Both the position numbers and the translations under genes were made by a program. This document shows positions 48,518 through 59,617 of a stretch of DNA of 64,000 nt, piece after piece. The DNA is from Mycogone perniciosa (taxonomy: Eukaryota > Ascomycota > Sordariomycetes > Hypocreales > Hypocreaceae). Every line of letters starts with the position of its first letter. Within the stretch, counting starts at the first letter, position 1. The DNA is taken from contig JAOALB010000046.1 of NCBI GenBank assembly GCA_025331125.1, positions 278,889 to 342,888 of the forward strand, in the 5' to 3' direction. The notes under the pieces are model-generated. The model had not been told where the DNA came from. It saw only the letters and a program-made list of their open reading frames with translations, and did no database searches.

Positions 48518-49572
48518 TGGGGACGTGTCAATATTGTATATAGAATATTATGTCGTAGGTAGCTACAGAGCATATGAGGCTGTTTTATTGCCACGTCTGA
48601 TTCATCCGTAGGACTCTCATCTATGTATGTATAATGCATTCGGAGTACTTCGTACTCCGTAGACTACTAATAAATGTTGGGAATCTCGTTCGGACAAATA
48701 AACGCAAGTAGAAGTTACTCCGTACCGAGCCTCGGTAATTTTATTACAAATACAGCTCAGATACGGAATACATCGTAGCCACGGCACTACCAGCATGTCT
48801 AAAGCACACTCGTAAAATTTGTATAAAAGTTTATTGATCGAGTGTGTGGTTATCGTAGTCATCCAAACATCTCTCAACTGTATCTACTTGTAGCATATTT
48901 GGAATTCTATTCATTAAGGTGAGTTTAGCATCTAGTACTACATTAGTACTCATCCTGATCCAGTATGTATTAATAATTACATCATCGTAGTACTTCGTAG
49001 TTGTATTAGTATTCTGTACTTCGTAGTCCGTACTCCGTATAAATAAGGCAAATAAGGTAGCGTGGGTCGACGTCGTTGCTTCAATTAGGTGTAATATGGG
49101 GCATCTGTGGCTGCGATGGGACGACGCAATCTCTGCTGTTGATGTCATTACTACGGATACTACATACCTTAGTAAGGATATAGCTAGTAATCGCGATTAA
49201 GTTCCTCCAGCATAAAGTTTCATGTCCCTAGAGCATGTGGAACGGGTCGTCCGGAATGGCCGTGATGCGCCGATTAAAAGCATGGGCCATATCAACTCAC
49301 CCTGTCATTGTTGACGCTTCCTAAGCTCATCCATGGCCCACGAAAAAAGATTCCTCGAATCACCCATAACCTATGCGAAAAGATTCCATCGGTCTGCTTG
49401 TCATTCGTCAGCTTGGAGATTCTTCTCTTTCCCTAGGGCTGTATCGACAAAGTCTGCTGTCATCAACAATTACATATCACGTCGGGAGTCTCAGACTCGA
49501 AGATATTCAAGCAACACGGCGTGTCATTCAGTTGCAGTTAATCGTCATCCCAACCACTCCTCCCCAGCAAAC
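48518..49572. other. Intergenic region with GTAC-heptamer arrays
   Basis: Copies lie at 48642-48661 and 49016-49039. No gene is supported in the left part. From 49333 the frame of the next gene is already open and may code an N-terminal extension of it. Confidence 0.55.
48642..48661. repeat. GTAC-heptamer array, mixed linkers
   Basis: Reads GGA-GTAC-TTC-GTAC-TCC-GTA: an imperfect dyad in which GGA is matched by TTC/TCC. Confidence 0.85.
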
Positions 49573-50456
49573 ATGTCGGCAGAGCTTATCCCCTCCAACC
49601 CAGATGATGTCATGGTCATCCGCAATGTCACGCCAAACATCGTGACCTTTTCGGTGCCTTTCGCGCGCTACGGCAAGCTCAAGATCGGGGGCCGCGGGAC
49701 ATTGGGTATGTTACCCCAGCTGCCTTTCTATTTATTGGCGTCTCTTGTACTGACTGAACATGTGCAGTCAAACTTACCTCTAGCACCCTCGCCGTTTTCT
49801 CTCCAGTGGCTCTTACCGAGGCCTCGAAAGCCAAGGTGGCAGAGATGGGCGGCAACGTTGGCTACATCATTGCCCTAGATTATGAGCACCACATCTTCAT
49901 CTCGGAATGGGCCAAGCAGTACCCCGGTGCCAAGATCATCGGCCCCGAAGGCCTACCTGAGAAGCGCACCCTAGCAGATGACCCCAAGATTGGCAAGGAG
50001 CCCTTCTCCGTTGTCTTTATCAAGGCTGGAAAGCGGGACATCAAGATTAGCGATGAGTTCGATGCCGACTTTGATTATGAGTATGTAGACGGCCACGGCA
50101 ACCGGGAGATCGTTTTCAACTACAGGCCGGATCGCGTCTTCATTGAGGCAGACCTCCTGTTCAACCTTCCAGCTGCTGAACAGTACAGCAAAGTCCCTGA
50201 GCTGGAGAGGCCGAGCGGCGGTATTGCCGATAAGTTGTTTACCGGAATTCAAAACACAACCGGCGACGCCAAGTGGATAAAGCGCTTCAATTGGTATGTC
50301 GCGGCCAAGGATCGACCTAGCTACACTGACAGCATCCGCGTGATGGACCACTGGGACTTCAGCACAATTATTCCGTGCCACGGGGATGTGATCGAAGGAA
50401 ATGGCAAAGAGGTTTTCCAAAAGGTGTTTGGATGGCATCTCAATGGCCACGATTAA
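49573..50456 (+). CDS. DUF4336 / metallo-beta-lactamase-like protein
   Basis: Two exons (49573-49705, 49768-50456; GTATGT donor, GTGCAG acceptor) give 273 residues. The sequence runs MSAELIPSNPDDVMVIRNVT, then FGRYG-like VPFARYGKLKIGGRGTL-VKLTSSTLAVFSPVAL, followed by GGNVGYIIALDYEHHIFISEWAKQ in pieces, YPGAKIIGPEGLPEK, and near the end FSTIIPCHGDVIEGNG. This layout matches the DUF4336 branch of the metallo-beta-lactamase fold; the classical HxHxDH site is reduced to DYEHHIF and PCHGD, so hydrolase activity is doubtful. The frame is open upstream to an ATG at 49333; those 80 residues are Arg/Ser-rich with few acids and contain RRYSSN, as in mitochondrial presequences. I chose 49573 for the common start; both are possible. 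Confidence 0.86.
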
Positions 50457-51496
50457 TATAAACAAACGTTGGCTATGATATAGGGCGCTGAGTCTGGCGT
50501 TGGTTATATCATTCGGCGTTGGTGGATTGGCGCTGGAGCTCATCTGATGTTCAATTGCAACATGTATTTTACCTTTTAGACTCTTTCCCCCATTGATGGT
50601 AGGTTGGTTGCAAACAGCCATCTAAATAAGATACAAAGCACATATGGATTATTAAAATACCACCGTGAAATGGGCCAAACTATTCAAGTTTACATGTGAC
50701 AACATGAGTCGAGATGAGATACAGTTATAGAGCACCACTAGTCGTGATGAGAACACCGACAAGTTTATATACGTCCACTTCGCAACGACCCGGCCTACCT
50801 TTTATCCCGCAATCGGTGTCCATCAACGCTTACCATGAACTCCGATACTCAGTCGACGAACAAAAACATCTCGATGCCACAAAACCTGTCCTTGTATGTC
50901 GATGAACAACACAGCGGCCTTTTTGAGGCCCACCTTGGACACAATTGCGTAGGCGTTGTCGAAACCATTTACACCGATTTAGAAGACTCAGATCCAAGAG
51001 CCTGCGAGATGCTAGCGAAAAAAAAGGATCTTATACACGACTTCCTTAGATGACAAATAGGTCCCTAGTGTGATTTGAGCGGGCTGTATTCTTGTCCTGA
51101 GAATCTTCATGCAGCTGACGGAAGACCCCTTGGCTGGTTCAGACACTGCAGGTTTGTAAGTATTATGATGACGCTGAAACCTGACTGAACGAGATGCTTG
51201 ACGACAGTGCCAACCTACCTAGATAGGTAGGAAACGCGTAGGGCGGATTATTTGTTGCCTACCCCCCACAGCGGGGTCTGGAGTACGTACCTTGCCGGTG
51301 CTATCAGGGGCCTTGACTCTCGTCCCCGAAAGCAATCAACAAACATTAGACTACGTACGAGGCGCCTATCTAATACTTACACATGCAACGAGACACAAAT
51401 AACATCAGCTCGAGATCCAGGCTCAGGATCACATTGTAATTTTCCATCGGCAAAAATCCCGGAATGGTATGAATTGCCATGGCTGAGCACGGAAGG
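50457..51496. other. Intergenic region with one possible tiny gene
   Basis: Mostly non-coding. A 72-codon frame at 50835-51053 is discussed separately. The right end is the Vps34 promoter; partial GTAC motifs occur near 51282-51290. Confidence 0.5.
50835..51053 (+). CDS. Possible small orphan protein (72 residues)
   Basis: The frame starts at an ATG in fair context (taccATGaac), preceded by a TATA-like TTTATATA about 70 bases upstream. The protein is acidic and mixed in composition (YVDEQHSGLFEAHLGHNCVG, DLEDSDPRACEMLAKKKDL). No family is recognised. It could be chance or a fragment of a dead gene. Confidence 0.2.
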   Translation: MNSDTQSTNKNISMPQNLSLYVDEQHSGLFEAHLGHNCVGVVETIYTDLEDSDPRACEMLAKKKDLIHDFLR

Positions 51497-54421
51497 ATGG
51501 ACCCGTTTTCTTTTGCGGGCTCCAAGGATGTTGACTATCCTGTCATAATTCGAATGTACCATCCCCTCCCAGGAATGCCGGCGCTGGACTGTTGTTACTG
51601 ACCGCCTATTATAGCATGAATCTAGAGGGAGACGAACCGCCAATAAGGTATTCTACACTCCTTGACAAGCCAGGACTGCGGCATGCTGGTTCGAGTACGA
51701 GGTAGGTAGTTCGGGATGGGGACGTGGTGAGAGAGAAAGCTAACACTCTCTGATCGATCTGCGCAGCCCTTTCTCTGATCTTTTCGTCACCGTCCAGGTC
51801 TGGGCGGGTTCCAAACCACTGACTGTCCCTGTGCAAACGGCGTATAAGTCTTTTCGTTCAGAAAGAAAGTACGTAGACCCCAGGAGCCGTCGCAATGCTA
51901 CAAGTTGGACTAACAGGTTTCTCACAGATGGAACGAATGGCTACAGCTTCCCATAACCTACAAATCCCTTCCAGCCAACTCTTGCCTCGCCATTACGATA
52001 TGGGATCTGTCACCGACTGGGGGTGGAAACGCACTGGGTCACTCGATTCCATTTGGAGGGACAACCGTCCCCTTGTTCGGCGACGACAATCAGATCCAAA
52101 AGGGTCGCCAAAAATGCTTCGTACATAGACATAGACATGCCGATGGAACCGATACCACGACAACACCAGCTCTTGTTGATTGGAAGAGAAAGGGAAACCA
52201 TAGGGCAACTGAAGTCACACAACTAGACAGAGATGCCGAAGAACTCGATAGGATGGAGAATCTTTTCAAGAAGCACGAGATGGGAGAAATTCCTCGTGTG
52301 GATTGGCTTGATCAGATGGTTTTTCGGAGCTTCGAAAAGAGAGGTTTGCAGGCCGCGAGGTTATCTATGAAGATGCTCCAGCGGGAACGTGCCGTGAACG
52401 GAGATCATTTCAGCCACGCGCGAGGCTGTCAGGATGCCGTTGACCATGGCACACAAGGCTCTTCAATTTTTGTTCTCAATGTAGAGCTACCGCGTTTTGA
52501 CTTCCCTGTCGTCTTTGCAGACCACGAATACGAACCGCCGCCAATATCCGCCCTGCAGCCCCTTTCGGCTTCCCAAACCCTTTCTCAAAGACAGCCCCAG
52601 GTCCAGTTTGGCCCAGGTATCAATGCTCTGGGGGAAAGCTCGACAGACTTTGGATCTCGTCTTGTTATGGTCTATGATCCCGAGGTAGGGCAGAAAGACA
52701 ACCCTGCTGAGGCCAAGCACCGGCGTCTTTTCCGAAGTTCACATCGACATGGTATTCTGGACAAAGATCTGAAGCCGAATGCGAAAGTTCGGGATGAGCT
52801 TAATGTTATCATGTCTTATTCACCAACCCACATCTTGGCACCCGAGGAGACAGATCTTGTGTGGAAGTTCAGATATCACCTGACTCGAGACAAACGAGCG
52901 TTGACAAAGTTTGTCAAATCCGTAAATTGGGGCGATCAAAGTGAAGCAAAACAGGCAATCCAGGTCCTTGCCCGTTGGACTGAAATTGATGTGGATGATG
53001 CTCTCGAAATGCTCGGGCCATCATTCGACAACCCAGCTGTTCGATCGTATGCCGTGGATCGATTACGAAAGGCAGATGACCAAGAGCTCTTACTTTACCT
53101 ACTTCAACTTGTCCAGGCCCTGAAATACGAACACATGTCGGCCGACTCCTATCAAAATAGCAACACCCGGGATTCTCCTCTTGCGCAGTTCCTCATTCAG
53201 CGAGCAGCTGCCAACTTCATGTTAGGAAACTATTTCCACTGGTACCTTATGGTAGAATGCGATGATCACAGCCCTGAACAAGGAGTAAACAATAGAGAGA
53301 TTTATCGCAAAGTTGCATACGACTTCATGGCAGAGCTCGTACAGCAACCAATGGGGAATGAAGACCGAAAGGCACTCCTTCGACAGGCCGAGCTCCTGGC
53401 AATTCTTTCAAAAATTGCGAGTGATGTCAAAATGTCGAATGAGTCAATCGCGAAGAAAGTAGATCGAGTGAAAACTTTCCTTGGAGATCCAAAGAATGAA
53501 CTCCTGACAATAGACCCGCCACTTCCAATGGCCCTCGACCCATCGATCATGATCACAGGTATCGTTCCAGACCAGGTGACGGTATTCAAGTCATCTCTTA
53601 ATCCTATCAAATGTACCTTCAAAACGACAACGGGTGGCCAGTATCCCATTATCTTCAAACTCGGCGACGACTTGAGGCAGGACCAATTGGTTATTCAGAT
53701 CATAACCCTAATGGACCAGCTGCTGCAGAAGGAGAATCTCGACTTGAAGTTATCGCCCTACAAGATTTTAGCAACGAGCACAACAGCAGGAGCTTCCCAG
53801 TTTGTTCAGTCTCAAAGTCTATCCAGCATTGTCGGCAAATTTAAGAACAACCCGGCCTTGGCCTATCTGAAGCATCACAACCCTGATGACAGACAACCGC
53901 TTGGCGTCCGTCAGGAGACACTCGACACGTACGTCAGGTCTTGTGCAGGTTATTGTGTCATTACATACATCCTAGGTGTTGGTGACCGACACCTTGACAA
54001 CCTCCTACTCGCTCCAGATGGACACTTCTTCCATGCGGACTTTGGCTATATCCTGGGCCGTGATCCCAAGCCGTTTGCGCCGGTAATGAAGCTCTCTAAA
54101 GAGATGGTCGACTGCATGGGAGGAGTGCAGTCGGAGCACTACAAACAGTTTAAGCAGTATTGCTTCCTGGCGTACACAGCCCTGCGCAAATCATCTAACC
54201 TGATCCTCAACTTGTTCAGCCTCATGGTTCATGCCAACATTCCAGACATTAGGCTGGAGCCAGACAAGGCTGTGCTGAAAGTTCGAGAGAGGTTTCACCT
54301 AGAGCTGAGTGAAGAAGAGGCAATTTTGTACTTTGAGAGGGTGATCGAGGATACGTTAACGGCGTTCGCTCCGGTTGTAATTGATAAGCTTCATGAATGG
54401 GCACAGGCTTTAAGAGCCTAG
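51497..54421 (+). CDS. VPS34: Class III phosphatidylinositol 3-kinase Vps34
   Basis: Four exons (51497-51555, 51615-51701, 51767-51868, 51928-54421) give 913 residues; the three introns are 59-65 bp and all junctions keep phase. The N-terminus MDPFSFAGSKDVDYPVIIRI and the C2 part (DLFVTVQVWAGSKPL, KWNEWLQLPITYKSLPANS) match Vps34, followed by the helical PIK domain and the kinase domain. Catalytic loop GVGDRHLDNLL has D769, and HADFGYILGRDPKPFAP has the DFG aspartate D787. The C-terminus is the usual amphipathic helix. Vps34 makes PI3P with Vps15 and Atg6/Vps30 for autophagy and vacuolar sorting. A second ATG at 51479 would add six residues (MAEHGR). Confidence 0.96.
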
Positions 54422-54968
54422 CTGGGACGGCGATACCGGAGGTCTGGTGTCCAATACATCTGACCGGTGCCTGGGCTAATGGATTTGGAAACTTGGTAGG
54501 TTTAGGCAGAGCTTGCACTGGGAGGAGATAAACATAACATGACATGGCATAACACTGGTTTCATCTTTGTGGTTCTGATTTACGCTACATTTCGTTTTAA
54601 AGCATTTATGCGCCTTCCCTTTGCGTTGTCCCGCAATGTGCATATAGATATGACATAGCGAAGTCAATATGCAAGTTAGTTCGCCCTCACAGGGGCAAGT
54701 TGATTGCCTCACTGAATAATCCCCAGGCCTTGACAAAATGGGATCGGCCCTTCCTGAGCTCGGTAGGAGCCTCATAGTAGCAACCCATTTGTTGCCGGAT
54801 ATGTGGTGTACCGCCAGAGTCGCCAGCATCCATGAGGCTGGTGGGAACGGTTCAGCTGTGATAGACACTTGGTAGGTCGATTCTCGGGTACGGCCAGATT
54901 TGTAGGAACTTCACATGCGGTATTGTATACCTATACATGCATATTCGTGTTCATGTACACATTTTGAC
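54422..54968. other. Intergenic region between converging genes
   Basis: Between the 3' ends of Vps34 and Etr1. No gene or repeat is supported. Confidence 0.55.
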
Positions 54969-56284
54969 TCAGGTGTCGCCAAAGATGAAGATTCCCTTGC
55001 CTTTCTTGAATCCCCGAAGCCCTTTTTGCACCGCATCCTGGAGACTGGCAACTTCAGATTGCCAGTCCCATTTGACTTCTTCCAAGGGTACATCTCGAAA
55101 CTTGCCTGTCCGGATGAGACCGAGGATGTCATCAATCATGTGTTTGCGCCCGCCAATATCCCGCTGATTCCACTGAGAGAGCCAGAAGCCAACAAAGCGG
55201 ACGTCCTTAAAGATAAGTAGACCAACGGGCAGTAAAACTGGCTGCCTGGCCATGCCGCCGTATGACACCATAGTTGCGCCATCACCTAGTGATCGAGCTA
55301 TCGCCGTTGCAGATTTGCCACCCACGCAGTTCAGGCCCAGGCCAATTTGCTCACGCCCTTTGCGAGTGACCTCTGCCAGCTGATCCTTCCACTCGCGAGA
55401 CAATAGTTGGGTCTCAGTCACCACTACATCAGCACCAAGATCAAAAAGCCCTTGTTTCAAAGCATCGGTTTCCTCTTGAGAGTCCCGCTCCCGGATGACG
55501 TTGATACTCCTTAGTCCCCAGAGCTTTCCAAATTGGATGGCGGCTCTTCCAACGCCCGAATTGGCTCCGTTCTGGATGAACCACTCGCCACTACCAACCT
55601 CAAGCGGTCGCATACCGAGGCCAGGCATGCCACCAGCATCTGGTCCGTAGTGTCTCAGGATGCGATATGCCGTGCAGGGGTTGACACTGACAGTCGCCAC
55701 CTGAGCCGGGGTCAACCCCTCCTTGTCAATCTTCAGAAGGTCTTTCGCCTCCGCTACAGCGTGCGTCCTCCAGGTCCCGAACTGAGATACGGCGGGGATT
55801 ACCCAGTCTCCCTTACAAAGCGGCGACGATGAGTCGCCCGTCGCGAGGACTTCAAACACCCCTTCATTTCCCGGGACCGCAGATGGCTCGAGTGTCCCAA
55901 TTAACGAGACAAAGGGCGGTTGGGAGCCATACGTGCCCTGGATAGTGTTGATATCGGCGGGGTTGATGGGGGCGGCGAGTGATCGAACAATGACGGACTT
56001 GGAAGGGAGGGAGGGAGAAATAGAATGTGTATGTAGCCTGGGCATTTGTCAGATATATCGTTCTTTTTTATCAAGGTTGAAGTTTGTATTTACTTTAGTA
56101 CGTCTGATGGCTCGCCATTCTTGGAGAAAACGAGAGCCTTGGCCTGCGTATAGCCATATGGGCCGGACTTGCGTCGGACAGCTTGGTGTGGGGGAATGCT
56201 CAACCGCTGGGATAAGGGCTTTATGGATGGTCGCAGGAGATATTCTGAGAGTGAGCTAGATTTAAAAGGACGCAAATTGGCCAT
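54969..56284 (-). CDS. ETR1: Mitochondrial trans-2-enoyl-thioester reductase Etr1/MECR
   Basis: Two exons (56284-56094, 56037-54969; GTAAAT donor, CTGAC branch) give 419 residues. The first 45 are rich in Arg, Ser and Leu with almost no acids (RPFKSSSLSEYLLRPSIKPL), a likely mitochondrial presequence. The mature part is a zinc-free medium-chain dehydrogenase/reductase: AAPINPADINTIQGTYG, PGNEGVFEVLATG, the dinucleotide-binding NGANSGVGRAAIQFGKLWGL and GLNCVGGKSATAIARSL. The enzyme reduces enoyl-ACP with NADPH in the last step of mitochondrial fatty acid synthesis, which supplies octanoate for lipoic acid. Fungal loss gives a respiratory defect. Confidence 0.95.
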
Positions 56285-57417
56285 GTCGTCTCAATTGAGG
56301 CTGTAAGATACACTGGCACGTTGAATATTTGGTTGTTGAGTTCCCCGGCTCGACGTCGCAAGTCGGCTGGTCCCGTGCCTATGGATTACGTCATGCTTCT
56401 GGAGCCTCTGGAGCTTCTGGAGCCACTCGGCATGCCACAACATGCTCTTGAGCATTCTTCAAGTACCTCTAAGATGCTACAGAGTACTATTCGATAGGAA
56501 GCACTAGATACGATTTTCATCACATAAATACAGAATGAACCTACACGCTGCTAGTTGCGAACAGGGGCAGCGAATTGAGATGGACGCTGGGTGCACTTGA
56601 GGATGCGATGAGTCTTGTATCCTACTGATCTATAAGTTTAGATAGATATAATACTTGAAATTAAGAACGAGATACTTTTTAACAAAAGGACGCTTTCTAA
56701 CTGGATGTGGTTGGTCTGGGAATAATCAGCAATGAATGGCGGAAGCTTAGGTTTTATCATTTTCAAGATATTATTCCCTTCTAAAGGCTCTACTCAGCCT
56801 CTGCATCATGCCATTGGCATTATCCAAGAACAACATACAGCAAAGAAACACACTCAAGGACGGTGTGATTGCCAAATAAGATGCTGTCTGTGATAAGAAT
56901 ACAAGGAACTGCTTCTTGTTTTATCTCCTCCACAGGTGGTAACATGGTGATGAATAGTGATGGTGCAAACATATGTTACAAGAGATTCGATTCATCGAAA
57001 AGGTTTGAGAAATGAGTGTCACAAGAGGGGGACAAAGGAGAGAGGGGGAGAAGGAGTAAGAAAGAAGTTAAGAAAGTCAAGCCACATGTCGGATAAATGA
57101 GCTCTCGTAAGAGCTGGGGTATCTCTTTTGTCAGCCACTCCGATCCGTAGCTACCACATAGTCGTATTCCCGCTCGCCTGTTGCGTCATTCCCCTGCTCC
57201 GCCAGGCCCGTAGTCGGTTCAAAGAGAATGCACAAGACTGCCCCAAAAGGCATATGTCGCCTCAGATGCGTCGTCGCTCGTCCAAACATGGAAAGATGTG
57301 GGTTGAACGAAAAATATGGCCATTTGGTGTTTCCAGAGTTGAGAGTGTGAAAAGGGGGAGAGAGAAAGGGAGAGGGAGAGAGGGGAAGGATTTGCTGTTG
57401 CGGAATTCCCACGTACG
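56285..57417. other. Intergenic region
   Basis: Contains the Etr1 promoter on the left. A triple CTGGAGC-type repeat sits near 56397-56425 (TCTGGAGCCTCTGGAGCTTC). Purine-rich GAGA stretches lie near 57030-57060 and 57355-57390. No gene is supported. Confidence 0.5.
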
Positions 57418-58065
57418 TTATTTGATGTGCTTGAAGAGGTCATTGCCGAGGCTACCCTCGTCCCTCTCCAGATGCGTCAATTCGGGAATCATGGGAGGCG
57501 GCGGACCGGAGGCTTTCTGCTGCACTGCCGGTGCCGGCGCCTGTTCAAAACCAAAGAGACTTGACCGCCGCTTCGACTGCTGTTGATCTCCCGACCTTAA
57601 GCGCCTAAACCAGCCGCTGGCACGCTTTGATTTGCGGTCATCCATGACACTGGCGCCACTTCGACTGTCGGGACGAGCGTCGTTGGCTAAAGAACCACTT
57701 CCGCTTGCCGGCAATTGGGTCTCTGCATAACTGTTATTCAACATTGTCCTACTGAACAGGCGGCGGAGACTGCCCCGTCGGCTCGAGGCGGCAGGGCTAA
57801 GGGGGGTGTCATCCGCAGGCCGTTTAGTCCCGGCTAGATTACCATTTGCTGGTGAAGGCCTATCTATGCCGTTCGCATTCTTAGGGTTTGTGTCTTCGAT
57901 CTTGGATGTGGATGGTGGTGTCTTTGGTGGCGTGGGCACCTCCTGGGTAGGAGAGTCTGGTGGAGGAGGGATGTTCGTGCCGTCGGTGATACTGCCAAAA
58001 TCGAGATCGAGAGCAGGCAGTTCGAAGCGCGAACTGGCCGCGCCATTCGTAAGGCGAGATGGCAT
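57418..58065 (-). CDS. Small serine/basic-rich fungal protein, unknown function
   Basis: One exon of 215 residues. The N-terminal half is Pro/Ser/Thr-rich and disordered (IPPPPDSPTQEVPTPPKTPP). The centre holds a basic stretch with possible PKA sites (SRRGSLRRLFSRTMLNNSY), then DDRKSKRASGWFRRLRSGDQ and a conserved-looking end PPPPMIPELTHLERDEGSLG followed by NDLFKHIK. I recall similar proteins of this shape in Aspergillus-type fungi, all uncharacterised. The two RRxS-type motifs and the WFRRLR patch suggest a phosphorylated, membrane-touching adaptor, which is inference. No signal peptide or membrane segment. Confidence 0.75.
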   Translation of the reverse strand: MPSRLTNGAASSRFELPALDLDFGSITDGTNIPPPPDSPTQEVPTPPKTPPSTSKIEDTNPKNANGIDRPSPANGNLAGTKRPADDTPLSPAASSRRGSLRRLFSRTMLNNSYAETQLPASGSGSLANDARPDSRSGASVMDDRKSKRASGWFRRLRSGDQQQSKRRSSLFGFEQAPAPAVQQKASGPPPPMIPELTHLERDEGSLGNDLFKHIK

Positions 58066-59617
58066 GGCGCTGAAGCTTGCTTCAGTGTGGCGGGTGGGAG
58101 ATGCTGCTGGCCTTGCAAAATCGAGGCAGAGAAGGGGCGGCAGGTCAGAGAGACCCGTGTCGGGAAGGGGTGGGCCGTGTTGTGCAGAAGCTGTTCAGAT
58201 AGACAGAGAGATCACGCTAGGGTCTCGCGACAGAGGGTTTGGCGAGCAGTGAGGGACGGAGCTAAAAACAGAATTGATCGCGAGCTCCCCGCAGGCCAAG
58301 CAGGTGGGAAAGGAGAGCAATCAATTGACAATGGATTGGTGAGCGAAGGCCATGCCAGGGAGAGAAAACTGGGGCATCGGTGGCTTGTGGCCCATGCAAG
58401 ATCAGGCTTGTTGGTGGCGTTGACACGGGTCAGGGCCTTTGTGCTTGTCGTTCCCAAGTCGGCAACCGACTGGCCACACTACGTCCATGTTGACTCGTAG
58501 TACCACTCCGAAACGAGGGAGGGAAAGACAGAACTGCAATTGAGGTGGAGAAGACGCAAGGGGAGCAGGAGACCTACCGCAGTTTGTTGGAGAAGACAAA
58601 CACGCCTTGATGGATTCCTCCTAGTACTCGGTACTTAGGAAGGTAGGAGCGAAGCTTATCTTCCCGGTGTCGTTGACTTTTCGGAACGACGCTTCGAGGT
58701 GGAGAAAGGCGACTTGGGTGCTCCACCATATTTTAAGGAACATGCAGGTCAGTGGATAAGCTTGCCTGTTTTGGCGGGGACCGGAGATGTATGTAGTAGC
58801 ATATGTATATTACTAGTGCTACCAAGTACTACTACTGCCATTATTTCGTTCTCCATATATTACAAAGTATATACTACTCCATATTACTTATAAGTCATTG
58901 GAGAAGATGCACAATATCTATGTAATATGTACTACTCCCTGTAGAGGTACTCTATGTTCTCCATCTCTCTCTCATGGTGAGCTTCATCTGCTTGTCGAGG
59001 GCACACCACATTCTCTCCATAACATCTGTACATGTAAAACAAGACGAGTCTGTAGATCTTATTGCTCGATTGTGTTTGCCTATGCGGGATAGATAAATAG
59101 TCGATTTGAAGACAATAATACTACTAGCACAGAGTGGTGAGGTTGGCAAAGACAGAGCAATTGCAATAAACGGCATACCTGAGACCTTGTTTGTTGAAAC
59201 AATGACAAATAGACACTACTAGTATGTACTTCTACATATACGTTGCCCAGTGGTTTCACCACAGGCTGATATTAATGGTACATGTACTCCGTATGTAATG
59301 TTCAAGTCAACAGTCAAACGAGTCTTACACCAGATAAACATACATAGATCCAAGGGCCCTGATATATGACGTCAGGGGCGGTTTATCAGCTTATCACACG
59401 TGTTCCAAAAGGATGCAAATGCACATCTCAGACCCACGAGGTTTCGTGCAGAGGTACCAAGTACTAGTACGGCTAAAACTTTATCGCATGATACCTTATG
59501 CTATCATAACCGAAGTTGCGTGCGCCCTTCCCATTTAAACTATTCGAATATATTGAAAGGCACCTCACTACATCCGGAGAGATGCATTTATGAACAAACT
59601 TGGGATGACTTTCACTC
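58066..59617. other. Divergent intergenic region
   Basis: Promoters of the small basic protein (left) and MTG1 (right). From about 58780 to 59300 it is AT-rich with TACTACT-type runs and a few partial GTAC motifs. No gene is supported. Confidence 0.55.
59367..59374. promoter_or_regulatory. CRE-type palindrome TGACGTCA upstream of MTG1
   Basis: A perfect TGACGTCA lies about 245 bases before the MTG1 start, with a CACGTG E-box at 59397-59402. These match bZIP (ATF/CREB) and bHLH sites. Use is inference. Confidence 0.35.
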
